Source of the DNA: Phlebopus portentosus
Lineage: Eukaryota; Basidiomycota; Agaricomycetes; Boletales; Boletinellaceae
Length of the DNA: 64,000 bases
Assembly (NCBI GenBank): GCA_037892935.1
Contig: JAYXKI010000010.1
Coordinates: 186,001-250,000, forward strand
Direction: 5' to 3'
Made by a program: the position numbers and the translations under genes. Shown here one piece after another: positions 25,238 to 36,505 of this stretch (position 1 is its first letter; each line of letters begins with the position of its first letter). The notes beneath the pieces are model-generated. The model saw nothing but the letters and a program-made list of their open reading frames with translations, did no database searches and was not told the DNA's origin.

Positions 25238-26710
25238 TCAGCCGAATTTATAATTCACAACCGGCTTGATGAAACGTACGCTTCCTTCCGAACGATTTGG
25301 TGCTTCTACAATTAGAGGCGCTGGACTACGGTCATCATGATTAGTCTGGCGAGTTACAGTTTTGAGGACTTCCGTCGGAGGGACGTTCAATACGCCAAAG
25401 CTGGATGATGCCTTGATGAGACTTCTGCGTAGGCTGTTGCGCGAGTTCAGCCTGAAAGGAGGCGGTGAGTATGACACACGGTCAAAACGAGGTTGCTTAT
25501 AACTCACGCTGCAAGGAACGAGTTCGCGTACACTTTCACAAGAATCAGCACTAGTAATTGTACTCGTTTTCCGGTTTCAAAATTACTCACACCGGGCTAT
25601 CGAAAGATAGAAAAACATAAACAACAGCGTATCGAATAGCACGCATCCCAGAACGAGTCCAAGGATCGCACAAATGCTCGTCACGAGGCCCGTATTAATC
25701 GTAAACAAGATAAGCCGATTGATCGTCGTCTCGCTGCGCCTGAATCCCGAACGAGTGCGATGCAAAAGTATCACAGGGAAAGCGCAATGGTTGAGTCTGC
25801 TGCGGCGGTGACGCTATTGACGATGCGCGTGATTGTCATGGCTCCCATGAGATCCTTGAAAGTGTTGGCCTGCACTGCTTTTACGAAGTACAAACACGTC
25901 GCGCCGAATTGCGCAACGACTAACGATGCGACAAAGATAACGAGGAAGATATTCCTTTCGCTCACTAAATAATGCGCACCAAGTTTCAGTCCTAGTGCGA
26001 ATCACTGAGAGTAATAAACCGCCTTGCTTACGCTTCCAAATTCGCATAACGAATATTGCTTGCACCATGACGCAGACGACGCCACCAATAAATAGCGCAC
26101 ATACCAGAAGTCTACATGTCAAAATCAAAACAGCTCGATTTAACGCAAAGGAAATGCTTCAAAGATTTGAAGGTCTAAACGTACGGGTCAAGTGTCAAAA
26201 GTATGTTGAAATTTCCAAATCCAACGATAAGGTAGCCATGGGACATCCCTATGAGTAATGCCTGGTGCAGTGTATCGAGGAACCACACGGTAAAGACGTA
26301 TGTCTTCAGCCACAGCGCGTCCTTTGGATAATTCTGTGCCACGGGACAAACATTAGTGCATGAATGACGGGGTCTGTGCGCTAACCCACGTTGTAGTAAA
26401 TATACAATTGGACGGTCCCAGCGCCCCATAGCCTTATTGTCAAACACTGAGCACATAGGAACGGGATTTGATAATTAACACGTACCCCATAGAGAACCTG
26501 AAGAAAATGCTGATTAGTCCTTTACGAATGGCGGAGATGAAGCGCATACAACTGGGACGATACTTACATAGCAGCAAAATACAACGAGCCGACCTGACGA
26601 AACAAAGATGAACATACCAGCAATCATCAAAAAATAAACAATGACATTCTTACCGTGTCGTCTAAGCTCGTTCCGAGTGAGTTATCAAAGCTGGCAGGAG
26701 AGGAGGCCAT
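25238..26710 (-). CDS. Multi-pass membrane protein, DUF6534-like
   Basis: Seven-helix-like protein of an Agaricomycete-expanded family of unknown function. The start ATG at 26710 (MASSPASFDNSLGTSLDDT) is followed by short exons typical of the family. Landmarks: QLYIYYNNYPKD, VWFLDTLHQALLIGMSHGYLI, FVMRIWK..SERNIFLVIFV and FKDLMGAMTI, then the C-terminal domain with SGFRRSETTINRLILFTINTG and YSVLSSLNSRNSLRRSLI-type ending. The NSRNSLR motif just before the cytoplasmic tail is diagnostic. Helical segments are well conserved and I saw no frame break, though small exon borders near 26450-26650 are approximate. Confidence 0.8.
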
Positions 26711-27881
26711 TCTGACTTAGATATCCACAGGAAATATTTGCAAAGGAAGAAGAATGGCTAGATGAGGGAGCGAGAAGGGAGAGTACAGCGTTCCACAATA
26801 CGCCAGCTAGACGATCGAGAGCGCCGGCGCAGGGAGGGGTAAGAAAGAAGGTGAAGAAAAGGAGAAGTGACGGGGCATCTTATGTCTGCTTCATTAAATC
26901 CCTTGCTCTCGATTATTTCGTCATGGATATCATGGGCATACATATCGTAAAGGTGGGATCTGCACCAACCCCTGTTGCTCTGGACTCTGTTCACGGCCTC
27001 TTAGCATCCGGAAGCCAATGACAAGTAAATTTTTTCCACTAAACACGGGCGACGGACCGCAAATCAGTCACGGCAGACAGAACAAACCCTATTAGTAAAG
27101 ACTTTCCGTAGTCTCCGCTGAATGAAGAGCAGCTGTGTAGTGCTGGCGGGATCCACGATGCGATCGGTCGTGCATGTCGGCTCCGGTCACCGTGGAAATC
27201 ATAACCTTGCTTTGCAATGCACTCCGAGACAATTCTGCTGTAAAACGTCCTGCGCAGCAAAGAACATTTAATAAGTAGTGAGAACAGGACTGGAGGTTGA
27301 ACGCAAAGCTTAACGCACCGCTCACAAGTTGCCATATCATGTGCCCATAAAGCGTTCAGAACAACCACGACAGTGAGATCTTATCACGGACATGTTTAGA
27401 TGAGATAAAAAAAGTCAAGGCACAACGATCGGCGTCTGAACGACAATCTGCTGCGGCCTGTGCACGCAGTAGTCGTTGCTCACAGGCTCATGAGGACGCT
27501 ATGGAAGAATTCCACTGGAACTCACGCTCGAGGCGGCCGGGATAGTCAATCGTCGAGGAGTCTATTTTTACCCGAGTTGTCAAGACGGAAACCGAATAAG
27601 AAAAATACGAATCAGTCAGCATTACCAGTCAAGCTCTTGAAGGATACTCAAAAGGCCAGCGGAACGGCTTGTAAGTTCGTACATGCACCGCGTTCCTGGA
27701 GGATCTAGAGGTCCTTGTCGGACTTACTTACGATAGGAAACATCCACATCAAGGATAATCTTCCCAGCTGCCAAAATGCACCGAAACATCCTTTTACAAT
27801 TAGGATGACCTTTCTAACTGACTCTACAATTCACAAGTTCAGCTTCAGTACTTCGATCTATCCGTATCACAGATTACTCAA
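26711..27881. other. Intergenic, no gene seen
   Basis: About 1.2 kb holding several short open frames on both strands, none with recognisable motifs or matched splice sites. Confidence 0.4.
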
Positions 27882-29885
27882 TCATAATTTCGCATGCTCC
27901 GTCTCTCCTTCCTTCTCCCTAACAAACAAATCCCTCACATCATGCACCGCACGCTCGATTTCCTCCATAAATGCGTTAATCGGCATCTCCTTCCTGCAGG
28001 TGATGTTGAAAAATAACTCGTCGTCGCTGCCCGTCATGTACGCGACACCAAGTCCATCCGGGACGACTTCACCCCAGCCGTATGCATCGAAGTGCTTTGA
28101 GTAGACTGCCGAGGTGCTTAGCACCCATCGCTTAGCGCGTAAATATAGTGGATCGGAGTAGAGTGCGGGTGTAGATTCGGAGGGGTCTATGAGCATTTGT
28201 AGACCTGGAATGAATCGTCGATTAATGTTCTATGAAGGACAGGTTATGAAATCGAATTTCGCACCTAGCAAATGTCTATCGATCCCTTGCCCATTCCCAG
28301 CCTCACGCGCAACCTGGATATGCCGGACAGCAGCAGCCCTAAACAAGGCACGCCTCGTCGCATCCTCACCCTCTACTTCACCCGCATCCATCGAACGAAC
28401 CCACGCATCGCTCTCCTCAGTCACAACACGAATGCACTCCGTGCGGCCTTTCAAGAACTTACGCGTCGACGCCGCTTCGTACGTGCCGCCGTTCCTTTGC
28501 CATCCCATTCGCTGCAACAATCGGTCATAGGCGAGCTGAACGAGGAGCTGTCCGTATGAATCGGGAGATACGCCGAATGTCTTGATAAGCCGCTTCCCGT
28601 ATGTTGTTTTGTATACGCGAAGTTCATGCCCATCGGTGAGCTCTCTTGCTGCTTCTATAGCACGACTTATAGCAGCTTCAGTTGCCGGAGATATGTGCCA
28701 ATCGAGTGGTTTAGGTGGGACGAAAGATGATGCGGGGGCACCATGGTCAAAGGTCGGAGTTTCTAATGCGTCTAGAATATCGTCACACATCCGAGCGGTA
28801 GGCGTACCATCCATGACCGAGTGTTCACCCATGATACCAGCACGGGCTTCGTCACCGTCGCATACAATGAGTTGAACAGGCTTGTCTACCCATCGATTCG
28901 CGAGCCATCGCCCACTGGCACCTCCATGCCATAGCTGACGCGAGAATACCTCCACATTGCTCGGTATTATATCGTCCAGACAGACAATGAATGCGCACGA
29001 GTGGATTTCACGTATTACAGATGCGTTGTGCGGATCAGAGATGAGCTCATCGTAGTCCTTCCCCCATACATCTCGATTAGACGCAGTAAGCGTGCCGACC
29101 GCAGGATACGTTTCGGATGAGATATCGTAAATGTGCTGAAATAGTTTTTCGAGATCTGGTGTGCTGAGCAAGGTCCCATTCTGGGAGATATCAATTCTCC
29201 AGAAACGATTCCTTCGGATGACAACGATATGCCCTGAATCGCCGGTGTCTCCCTCTTTCGCATAAGAATCGGCCCAATCAACACCTCCTGATCCAGGAAC
29301 ACGACAGCAATCAAACATCCACCGATACGTATCCATGCATATCGGGCCTTCTTTTGTTGCCTCAGGCTTGAGTGTACCCACTTTGTATGCTTTCCGGAAA
29401 AGTAAGGTTGCGCGAGTCAAAGCAGCCGCACGATTCACCGGACCACGAGGATATCTAGTTGGGTGATCATCAAAGCCATAGAAGTATGATACATTGACTA
29501 CAACGGAATCGCGATAGCCCATGTACGAGTAGAGGTCCCACCATTCTTCAAGCCAGTGCTCCGTCTCTTTCTGACGCTTCTCGAGACGAGTTTGAAGTAC
29601 CGGGGCGAGTCCATTCTCGAACTGCGCGATCTTCTGCTCCGCGTTATGAAGTTCATCTTTGGTATGCGCCAGGGGAACGAGAGACCGACGTAGGCGGGTC
29701 AACGTGTCCTTGAGCACTGGTACAGGCAACCTCGGAAGCGTGCTCTGCGCAGCAAAAGTGATGGTACCACCCGGCGGTGCTGGTGCTGTACGTTTCCAAT
29801 TTGCTGGAGGTTTCGACATTGAGGCGAGACGACGCGTGAACTGGCGCAAGAACGGCTGGCGGGGCACCATGCTCGTCAGGACCAA
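27882..29885 (-). CDS. Carnitine O-acetyltransferase
   Basis: Choline/carnitine acyltransferase that exchanges acetyl groups between CoA and carnitine, allowing acetyl units to move between peroxisome or cytosol and mitochondria. Two exons: 28265-29885 and 27882-28204. The ATG at 29885 opens an Arg-rich amphipathic N-terminus (MVLTSMVPRQPFLRQFTRRL) that looks like a mitochondrial presequence; a second Met 22 residues on could give a non-mitochondrial form. Landmarks: WWDLYSYMGYRDSVVVNVSY, the catalytic GEHSVMDGTP (His codon 28821-28823) and the carnitine/CoA STS motif WVLSTSAVYSK followed by GEVVPDGLGVAYM. No C-terminal AKL/SKL is present, although the last three residues AKL of EHAKL do match a peroxisomal PTS1-like tripeptide, so dual targeting is possible. 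Confidence 0.95.
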
Positions 29886-30066
29886 GCCTCGCCAAGTCAG
29901 CTACGGTAAACCCAGACGCGACGCGGGCATCGGTCACTACTGTCGGAGCATGTGATTCGACCCAACGTATCGAAACAGGAAGGCGTTTCTCGTACGCCAT
30001 GAACCCCAACAAGACCCAACCGGGACAAAATGACAATCGGAAACGGATAAAGTAGTGCTTGGAGGT

Positions 30067-30261
30067 CTATTCGCGCGTACGCGAAACGCGCTCAGCTCTT
30101 TGCTTGGCCTTCAGGGTTTCAAGCTCCTGTTTGTGTCGATCCTCGGCCTGTCTTCGAGCATGTTGGATAGACGATCGCGTGTAGAAGATCACGACGATAG
30201 CCATCGTGAATGCAGCGGCTGGAGCCATGAACCGGTTAGGGTCGATATTCTTGAAAGCCAT
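30067..30261 (-). CDS. Small single-pass membrane peptide, 64 aa
   Basis: One exon, ATG at 30261: MAFKNIDPNRFMAPAAAFTM then a hydrophobic IVVIFYTRSSI and a long charged helix (QHARRQAEDRHKQELETLKA). The plan, with one short N-terminal membrane helix and a Lys/Glu/Arg coiled-coil tail, is that of small mitochondrial inner-membrane or ER peptides. It lies 181 nt upstream of the carnitine acetyltransferase start, on the same strand. The function is not recognised. The clean composition and Met start make it better than a chance frame. Confidence 0.5.
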   Translation of the reverse strand: MAFKNIDPNRFMAPAAAFTMAIVVIFYTRSSIQHARRQAEDRHKQELETLKAKQRAERVSRTRE

Positions 30262-31300
30262 CGTACCTGGATTTTGGAAATTTCAGGTGCCAGTGGTGAT
30301 GAGGGACCTGAAGACGAAAAATGAGAAAATAAGTGAGAAAACCGGAAGATCTAGGTCACGTGCGGTGGCACCTCGCCAAAGTTGGATTCCATATGAATTT
30401 CTTCCCTCTTTACCTCTTTACCATCGAACAATACCGGACAAACTTTCTTTGGGAAATGAGAGGTTATCTTTGATAGTACTCGGGTGGTCCGTGATGATGC
30501 AAGGGGCGTTCGCGTTAATGAAAGTCCTCGCGTTGAGACGTGCAGAAACTGATGAGGAGATGCTCAGGCTCAGGCTATGATGGGGGCCAGTCGCACTGCG
30601 AGCCTCCATAAAGAAACACGCTCTGGGTCATCTCAACCTACCGGACTCGTCTTGCACTTACGTACAAAACCCGGTGAAGGAAATTTTCAGGCGCTTTAGG
30701 CGTCTACCGCCTCATGCAGCTTTAATGACTTGTCCATCTCCTACTGAGTATCACTACTCAGTGTTCTTCATGTTTCCTTCTCTAAAAAATGACGTCAATG
30801 CATGACTATAGTCTCCAGTGCAAGTTTGCTTGATGCCGAATGTATTTGAAACGGAGCTAGATCTTAGCGATGTCGATCTCAGTAATTTATGCTGCAGCTC
30901 TGGTTTTAGGGACGGTTCACGCTTTGTCCGGTATTTGAGATTTGTGGTGGTGCAGCATGATAGTGTCTGTGCTATTGGACGCAGAGGAGTCCAATGAATC
31001 GTGTGCATACTTTGAAGCCGGTGGTTCCATGATTTTTCATCTGACTAGCCTTTAGCCAGATATACGAAGTTCCATCGTGTTATTTACATTTGCGAACTTT
31101 ACTTGAGATCCCGCTGGGATCTGTCCCTAGATGAGAGTAATAGCATTGGTATGATACATATTGGTGAGTGTGAAGATATGAAGGGGAGGACACATGAAAA
31201 TATGCATTTCCATCAACTTCCAAGCTACCGAATTCTTTGTTCTTGCTATGTTAGCAACGCAGTCAACCAAAAGCGAAATCGATCATGATATCCATTCAAG
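30262..31300. other. Intergenic, no gene seen
   Basis: About 1 kb between two minus-strand genes, with a CACGTG near 30357. No coding frame with splice support was seen. Confidence 0.4.
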
Positions 31301-32558
31301 TTAGACCTCCTCGTCAACGCGTGCTCTCTGCATTGACACCAGCCCACAATCTGATTTAGTCCCTGTTGCAGGCATTGATTCTTCGCTCGTCATACCCGAT
31401 ATCTTGGGAGTCTGATCGTGTTGTTCCGGCTGTTCCCCAGACGCATCCATTCTGCTACACCCTTCCATTTCCCCATTGCCTTGATTCTTAGTAGAGAGTT
31501 GTCTCTCTTGTGAAAATCTTGTGTCTGTTCCAAGAACGAAGCACGCAAATGCATTTGCCATCAGCAAGGCACTCAGAAGAACCGATGCCGTCTTCGCTTC
31601 CCAGCCATATCTGGCCGTGCTTTCCTCGAGCCAGGTGAACGAGCATACGGCAACGAAGAATGTGAGCGCTGCACCACCTCCCCAGATTGAGGGCGTCACG
31701 AGTAAAAGATAGAACAGACGTGGATATTTTGCAAAATCCTTGCAGCCAGGTTAGCAACCAACGGCAATACGCAATCGCTGAGATTACCTCGAGACGCCCT
31801 TGAGTTATGTTATTCTTGCATAAAATCCCAAAGATGATGGACAAAACACTTCCAAACATTGATGCGGCGACTGAGACTTGTGTCATGCGCCGAAGGTCGC
31901 CATTATTTGCAATTAGGAGGTTGCACGTAGAGCTGAGCATGAGAGGATTCAGTTATACAGTTGAAGTCTTGGAGATTATTACTCACGCAAGCAGCAGGCC
32001 TGACTATAACGGATGGAGAGAAGATTAACAAGGCATTCAATGTCCTCGGTTGATGAGCGCCATCATACCACAATGTTGATATTGTCTATTTTCGCCATGA
32101 ACACCTTGTAAAATTGTTCCCAATCTCCTTTTTTCTCGTATCTAAATGAGTATTCAAGTTAATACCCAGAACTCCCTGCGAGCCTCAACTTACATTCTCC
32201 AATCTTCTTGCGTAGGATAGCCGAGCATGAGTAACTTTGGGATTCGAAGTGGATCAAATGAGTACATTCGCCAACTCCGGATTGATCGAAGAGCTCTATG
32301 CAGATAATTTTCGCCCATTGCTTGTTGAACACCTGAATTGAGTATCCTAGGATTCATCTGCGGCTGTGGGTTGTGTGGAGATGTGGTGGGTGTGATAGCG
32401 GCCTGAGTCATGAAAAGTTCACTGAGCGACAGCGACAAATCGAAGGAAGTTGGCTGGCTTGCCTTTATATCGTGATTCCCATTGAGCGTTGGCGTGCCTG
32501 TAAGCACTGATGAACTTGAATAGTTAAGGGAGATCGGACAGGTGTATTCGCCGTGCAC
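31301..32558 (-). CDS. 4-TM membrane protein A, copy 2
   Basis: Intact counterpart of the gene at 1104-2229. Five exons (32194-32558, 32069-32141, 31987-32003, 31788-31932, 31301-31738) sum to 1,038 nt, 345 residues. The N-terminus is hydrophilic. RIPKLLMLGYPTQEDWR leads to WEQFYKVFMAKIDNINIV, then the 17-nt micro-exon (SGLLLA), STCNLLIANNGDLRRMT, FGSVLSIIFGILC, PRLFYLLLVTPSIWGGGAAL and FTWLEESTARYGWEAK, then a last hydrophobic segment and a charged tail. Translation stays open across all four junctions, which is the main support for the model. Upstream Met residues near residue 50 are alternative starts. Function unknown. Confidence 0.82.
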
Positions 32559-33117
32559 ACCGGATCTGTCACATTCTATATATTCATGCGCGGCTAGATA
32601 GGGCGACGACTGTCTAGAAGGTAGGTGGGCATTAAAGGCTGTGCTTCTTCCACCATCGATGTTTCAGAGAGGAGCCCATACACGTTTACCGCACACATTT
32701 AATAGGAAAATGTGGTGTAGTTGGCATCGAACTGCCGTGTAAGGTGGAATGTTAGCACCACGGCATAAAAAAAGGACGATAGACGCTCATTGTCGCACCT
32801 TCCCTTACTCCGGATAATATATCAGTGCGACAGCTTCCGCTAAACCCTTCTGGTCGGTATCGATGCCCTCCACAGGATAAAAGGGAAAGAGCCTGTTTGT
32901 GAGGTTCACAATCCTTTGGTTACTGTAGCGGGCAGCGAGACCTCATGTCCCGCCATCAGATTTACAATGATCGTGCAGACATGGATCTGTCCAGATATCA
33001 CCGCCCTACCTCTTCGTCAATCATGCCTTTGCTTTCTTCACGAGATGAGGACGGGGAAAAGCGCATGGGCGGACACCAAGCGAACAAGGGTCGCATGATA
33101 ATTCAGGCGGACGTAGA
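32559..33117. other. Divergent intergenic region between 4-TM genes A2 and B2
   Basis: 559 nt, matching the 0.7-0.8 kb gap between A1 and B1 in the other copy of the module. It presumably holds both promoters. No further coding sequence is convincing. Confidence 0.4.
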
Positions 33118-34031
33118 ATGATAAAAATCTTCCTGCCCGCGAGGATAATGCAATTTGTTCTGGGTTGGTCGACGCCGTACGTAGAGATGGATTCCTTGCG
33201 TAGGAAAGGGGGTCAGAGTGACGTAGAGAAGTTATGGGAGCAGTTCCGCGATTTGCTTCAGCGTAGATGGTCAAATTTGAACGTCACGGTAAGATACAAC
33301 CTGTTCTTCTCCCCGACCATAGCTGACGACTCCCCCACCCACACAGTGTGGCTTGATCATGGGGTTCGACAAGTAATCTGGCATTCAAGTTTGCTAAGCT
33401 GATTACTTACGTGCAGCGCGGTTTCGACAGTAGTGTTCTCAGACTACCCTCTCTCTCCAGCATCGTTCACTCTGGGTATCATCTCGTTGCTCAGTAGTCT
33501 CATCGCAATAGGGTTCGGCGTCGGCCTCATTTATGTCCTCGTTGATGTGCCAGGCGGCACACTCCAAGTGCGTGCTGGAACTAAATTGCATCCGTCAAAG
33601 GCTTAGTTTGGCCCTGCTTCCAGGACATTGACGAGAAATACCCTCGCCTGTATCTCTTCGCTTTGTCGATCCCCGAATTGTGGGCACTCCTCAGCTTCGG
33701 GTCTTTCTTCATAGGGATTTGCGTCGTCATTTGGGAAGCAACTAATAAAGGTTGGATCGCCAAGGTGAGCTTGTTATAACTTTTCGCTGGTTTGCGCCTG
33801 AGGTACGATCCCAATCGTCTTTCCTATCTGCATGTACAATATCTGCATGTTCAGGCAGGAGTGGTCCTGACTATCGTCATGTTGTCCCTACACCTCGTTG
33901 CATTCGGCTTCCTCTTTCACAAGAAAGATGCGAAGGACGAAAAGCCTGAAATGGGCTCAGGTAATCCAAACACCGAAACAGGAAATGACCAGCAAATGCC
34001 GCCATTGTCGACACAGAGATCACAGGAGTAG
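33118..34031 (+). CDS. 4-TM membrane protein B, copy 2
   Basis: Five exons (33118-33288, 33347-33363, 33417-33567, 33624-33764, 33855-34031), 657 nt, 218 residues. Same order as copy 1: W.QFRDLLQRRWSNLNV, micro-exon CGLIMG, VSTVVFSDYPLSPASF, SLLSSLIAIGFGVGLIYVL, PRLYLFALSIPELWALLSFG, CVVIWEATNKGWIAK and LHLVAFGFLFHKKD. It lacks the long Ser/Pro tail of copy 1 and its N-terminus is about 50 residues shorter; the ATG at 33118 is the first in frame. Membrane segments and splice sites are closely conserved, so both copies appear to be under constraint. Function unknown. Confidence 0.82.
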
Positions 34032-34416
34032 GCACAATTTCGTTCATCAAACAGCTCTGCTAGTTCGGGGAGCTCGAGTTTAGTTTATGAGGAATCCAGG
34101 GAAAGGACACAGCCATTCGGCTCCTTTTGTATATCTAAGGAATACTTGCCTTGTATCAGTACTATATCGTCGACTCTCAGTTGATATGATTACGCACATA
34201 GAGAATCAGCCAGCGTATCTTCGGAGCAGCATAATGGACGACGAATTCCGAGTCGTTTCGTTGAGAAGCTTGAGATTTTGCCTTTTGTGGTTATTATATT
34301 ACGTAATATTACGGAACAAGCATCTTCGAGTCCTAACCTAAACGTTTTCATCTGCCCTCATCGTAACGCTCAGGGTAGTGGGCTGTTGCTCTTGTTCCGC
34401 CGTTCACAAGCAGCGA
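34032..34416. other. Intergenic between B2 and UbiA copy 2
   Basis: 385 nt in a tandem (same-strand) arrangement. The equivalent genes are convergent in the other module copy. No additional gene was seen. Confidence 0.4.
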
Positions 34417-35540
34417 ATGGTGCCTACTGGGAGATCCTTGGAACGGCTTCTTGTCCTGGTCAAAGCTAGCCGTGTCCCAGGATGGTGCTTTGGACCCATA
34501 CTATACACAATTGGAGTAATTAATTCCGGAATACTCCCAAAGTCTATACCTAGCATTTTATGTACTGGTGTTCAACTTTTCTGTTTGTCATTTCCATTAT
34601 GCATCGGTATGTTTCGTTCCTCTCTCTGAATAATACTCGCATTGAGCTGATCGTTTGTTTTTGTCAAATTATCATATCGATTCCATTTATTTCCTAGTCG
34701 TCTTTGGAGTGAACGACGTTTATGATTACGCGTCTGATCTCCGCAATCCTCGAAAGCAAGGATGGTCTCTTGAAGGCTGTGTTCTCGAACCTATCCACCA
34801 TGATTTTGTACTTGCAGCTGCACGAGTTGCCTCGGCTCTTGTCCTCCTCTCGTCCTTCTTAAATCCATCTCTATCATTTTCATCTTTTCATTCTCCTTCA
34901 TCTCCATCAGTCAATTTCATACAACCTCTGTTAACAGCCGTTATCCTCATACTCGGCTGGCAATACTCCTCACCACCACTTCGACTCAAGGAAAGACCTA
35001 TTCTCGACTCACTTTCGAACGGTGCTCTCGTCTGGCTGTGCTGGGCGCTTGGTTATACATCATCAGGCCACACTTTATTCGGACCAAATGCAGGGGAGGG
35101 AGCAAACAAGGGTTGGTTATTAGCGCTCTGCACGTCAGGTGTGCACGCGCTCGGCGCTGCGGCGGACGTTGAAGTCGACAACGCTACAGGCCAGAGGACA
35201 ATCGCGACAGCATACGGGAGACGTGCAGCAGCGTTCTTCTCAGCCATGTTATAGTCAGTCATTATTTTATATTCTCCTTATGAAAGGATTTGAAATTGAA
35301 TCACATTAAATTTTCTTATTTGATCCTTTACTCAGCTTCGCCGCGTCAAGAACTGTCGAAATTGTATCACCCGATGGGATTTACAGTCTTGTGGGTGTAG
35401 GAATCTCACTTATTCCTGTCTTCAATCCGGAACGAGCACACCAAGCGTTCAAAGCTATTGTCTACTTTTCTGTTCTCAGTGCTTCGGGATGGATCGGCGG
35501 AAAGGCTTTGAGTTTCTTCAGGACTGGGGGTTTAGGCTGA
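34417..35540 (+). CDS. UbiA-family prenyltransferase, copy 2
   Basis: Three exons (34417-34606, 34698-35253, 35336-35540), 951 nt, 316 residues. Both Asp-rich motifs are intact: NDVYDYASD and DVEVDNATGQRT. Long stretches are identical to copy 1, for example WQYSSPPLRLKERPILDSLS and the SNGALVWLCWALGYTSSG block. Differences cluster in a Ser/Pro/Phe loop after the first helices. Intron positions, and even the odd GTCAGT donor of intron 2, match copy 1. The enzyme is predicted to be an active polyprenyl transferase in an internal membrane with unknown acceptor. It follows gene B2 on the same strand. Confidence 0.9.
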
Positions 35541-36505
35541 TACTTTGCTATGTCCATTATCATATAAACCGTCTTCAGTAATCAAAGTGCGGCTAATCGG
35601 ATACTAGCGAACTGAAAAAGGTATTAATGCCGTTGGAGCTTACCTATGTCATTAGGAGTGCTAGGAGTGCACGTACAAGCAATAAGAGTGCATGCACACC
35701 ATATTCGTACTCATACTTTACCTTACTAGCAAGGAGAAAGGAGAAAGTAAACGTAGGTGTGAATAGAACAAACGGCGTGTGGTCTGGCGCGGCAGACAAC
35801 AGGAGGAATAAATGTGACCACGAAGCGAAAGTGTCTTGACAATAGACAGGCTCGTCAGACGGTAGATGAATGAAATGCGCTACGAAGAATGTGATATCGA
35901 ACGGGAACCTTGCGTAGAGTGTGATGTGTGTCATTAGGAATATCACTGCTACAAGTACGCGTACAAACAAACATGGCAGCGTAAGTACATCACACTCGTG
36001 CCAAAAGTCCTGCTTTACAAACGAACGCAAAGTAAAATATGTATGCCATCATGACGATGGAATGACGAAAGACGAATAGATAAAGTGGAACAACAGATGG
36101 GTTAGATAGAATGATGTGAATAGATTGTTGTGGGTTGTGGGATCGTAGACGGAGGCGAAGATGAGAGCGGAAATGTGAAACCAAGAATCGCGAAGATGAT
36201 ATATGTACCATGTGGGGTTGCAGAAAGCCTAGTAAAACCAGAGAAAAGATATGTCTAACCTCCTACCCTTCCAAATCACCGGACTTCGACAAACAAGAAA
36301 GATTTTGGCAAACGTAGACATCCACGCACGGCAAACAAGACCAAGGACGAAGAGAACTCACACCAACGGAGAAAAGGATTGAAGATAAGAATAAAGATAC
36401 CGCAGCCGAACGCGGAACAAACTCGCAGGGCAGCAAGTGACAAAGGTGACAAACCAAGAGACACAAGCAAAAACGCAACGAATCACAAATCACAAGCGTT
36501 TTTGC
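35541..36505. other. T-rich (minus sense) region with hydrophobic frames, gene status unclear
   Basis: On the minus strand this stretch carries several hydrophobic open frames (for example 35644-36030, with FLMTHITLYARFPFDITFF, and 35990-36430). They can be joined only with guesswork. They may be exons of a small multi-pass membrane protein, or simply T-rich 3' flank of the Ser-rich gene, since T-rich DNA always reads as hydrophobic. No family motif was recognised. Confidence 0.3.

Noticed and set aside
27460..27708. 82-codon basic open frame on the plus strand
   Set aside because: No motif, no promoter or splice context; likely chance.
35644..36211. Hydrophobic open frames as a membrane protein gene
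   Set aside because: T-rich sequence gives hydrophobic translations by composition alone. No consistent start, splice chain or family motif was found, so it is only noted as unclear.
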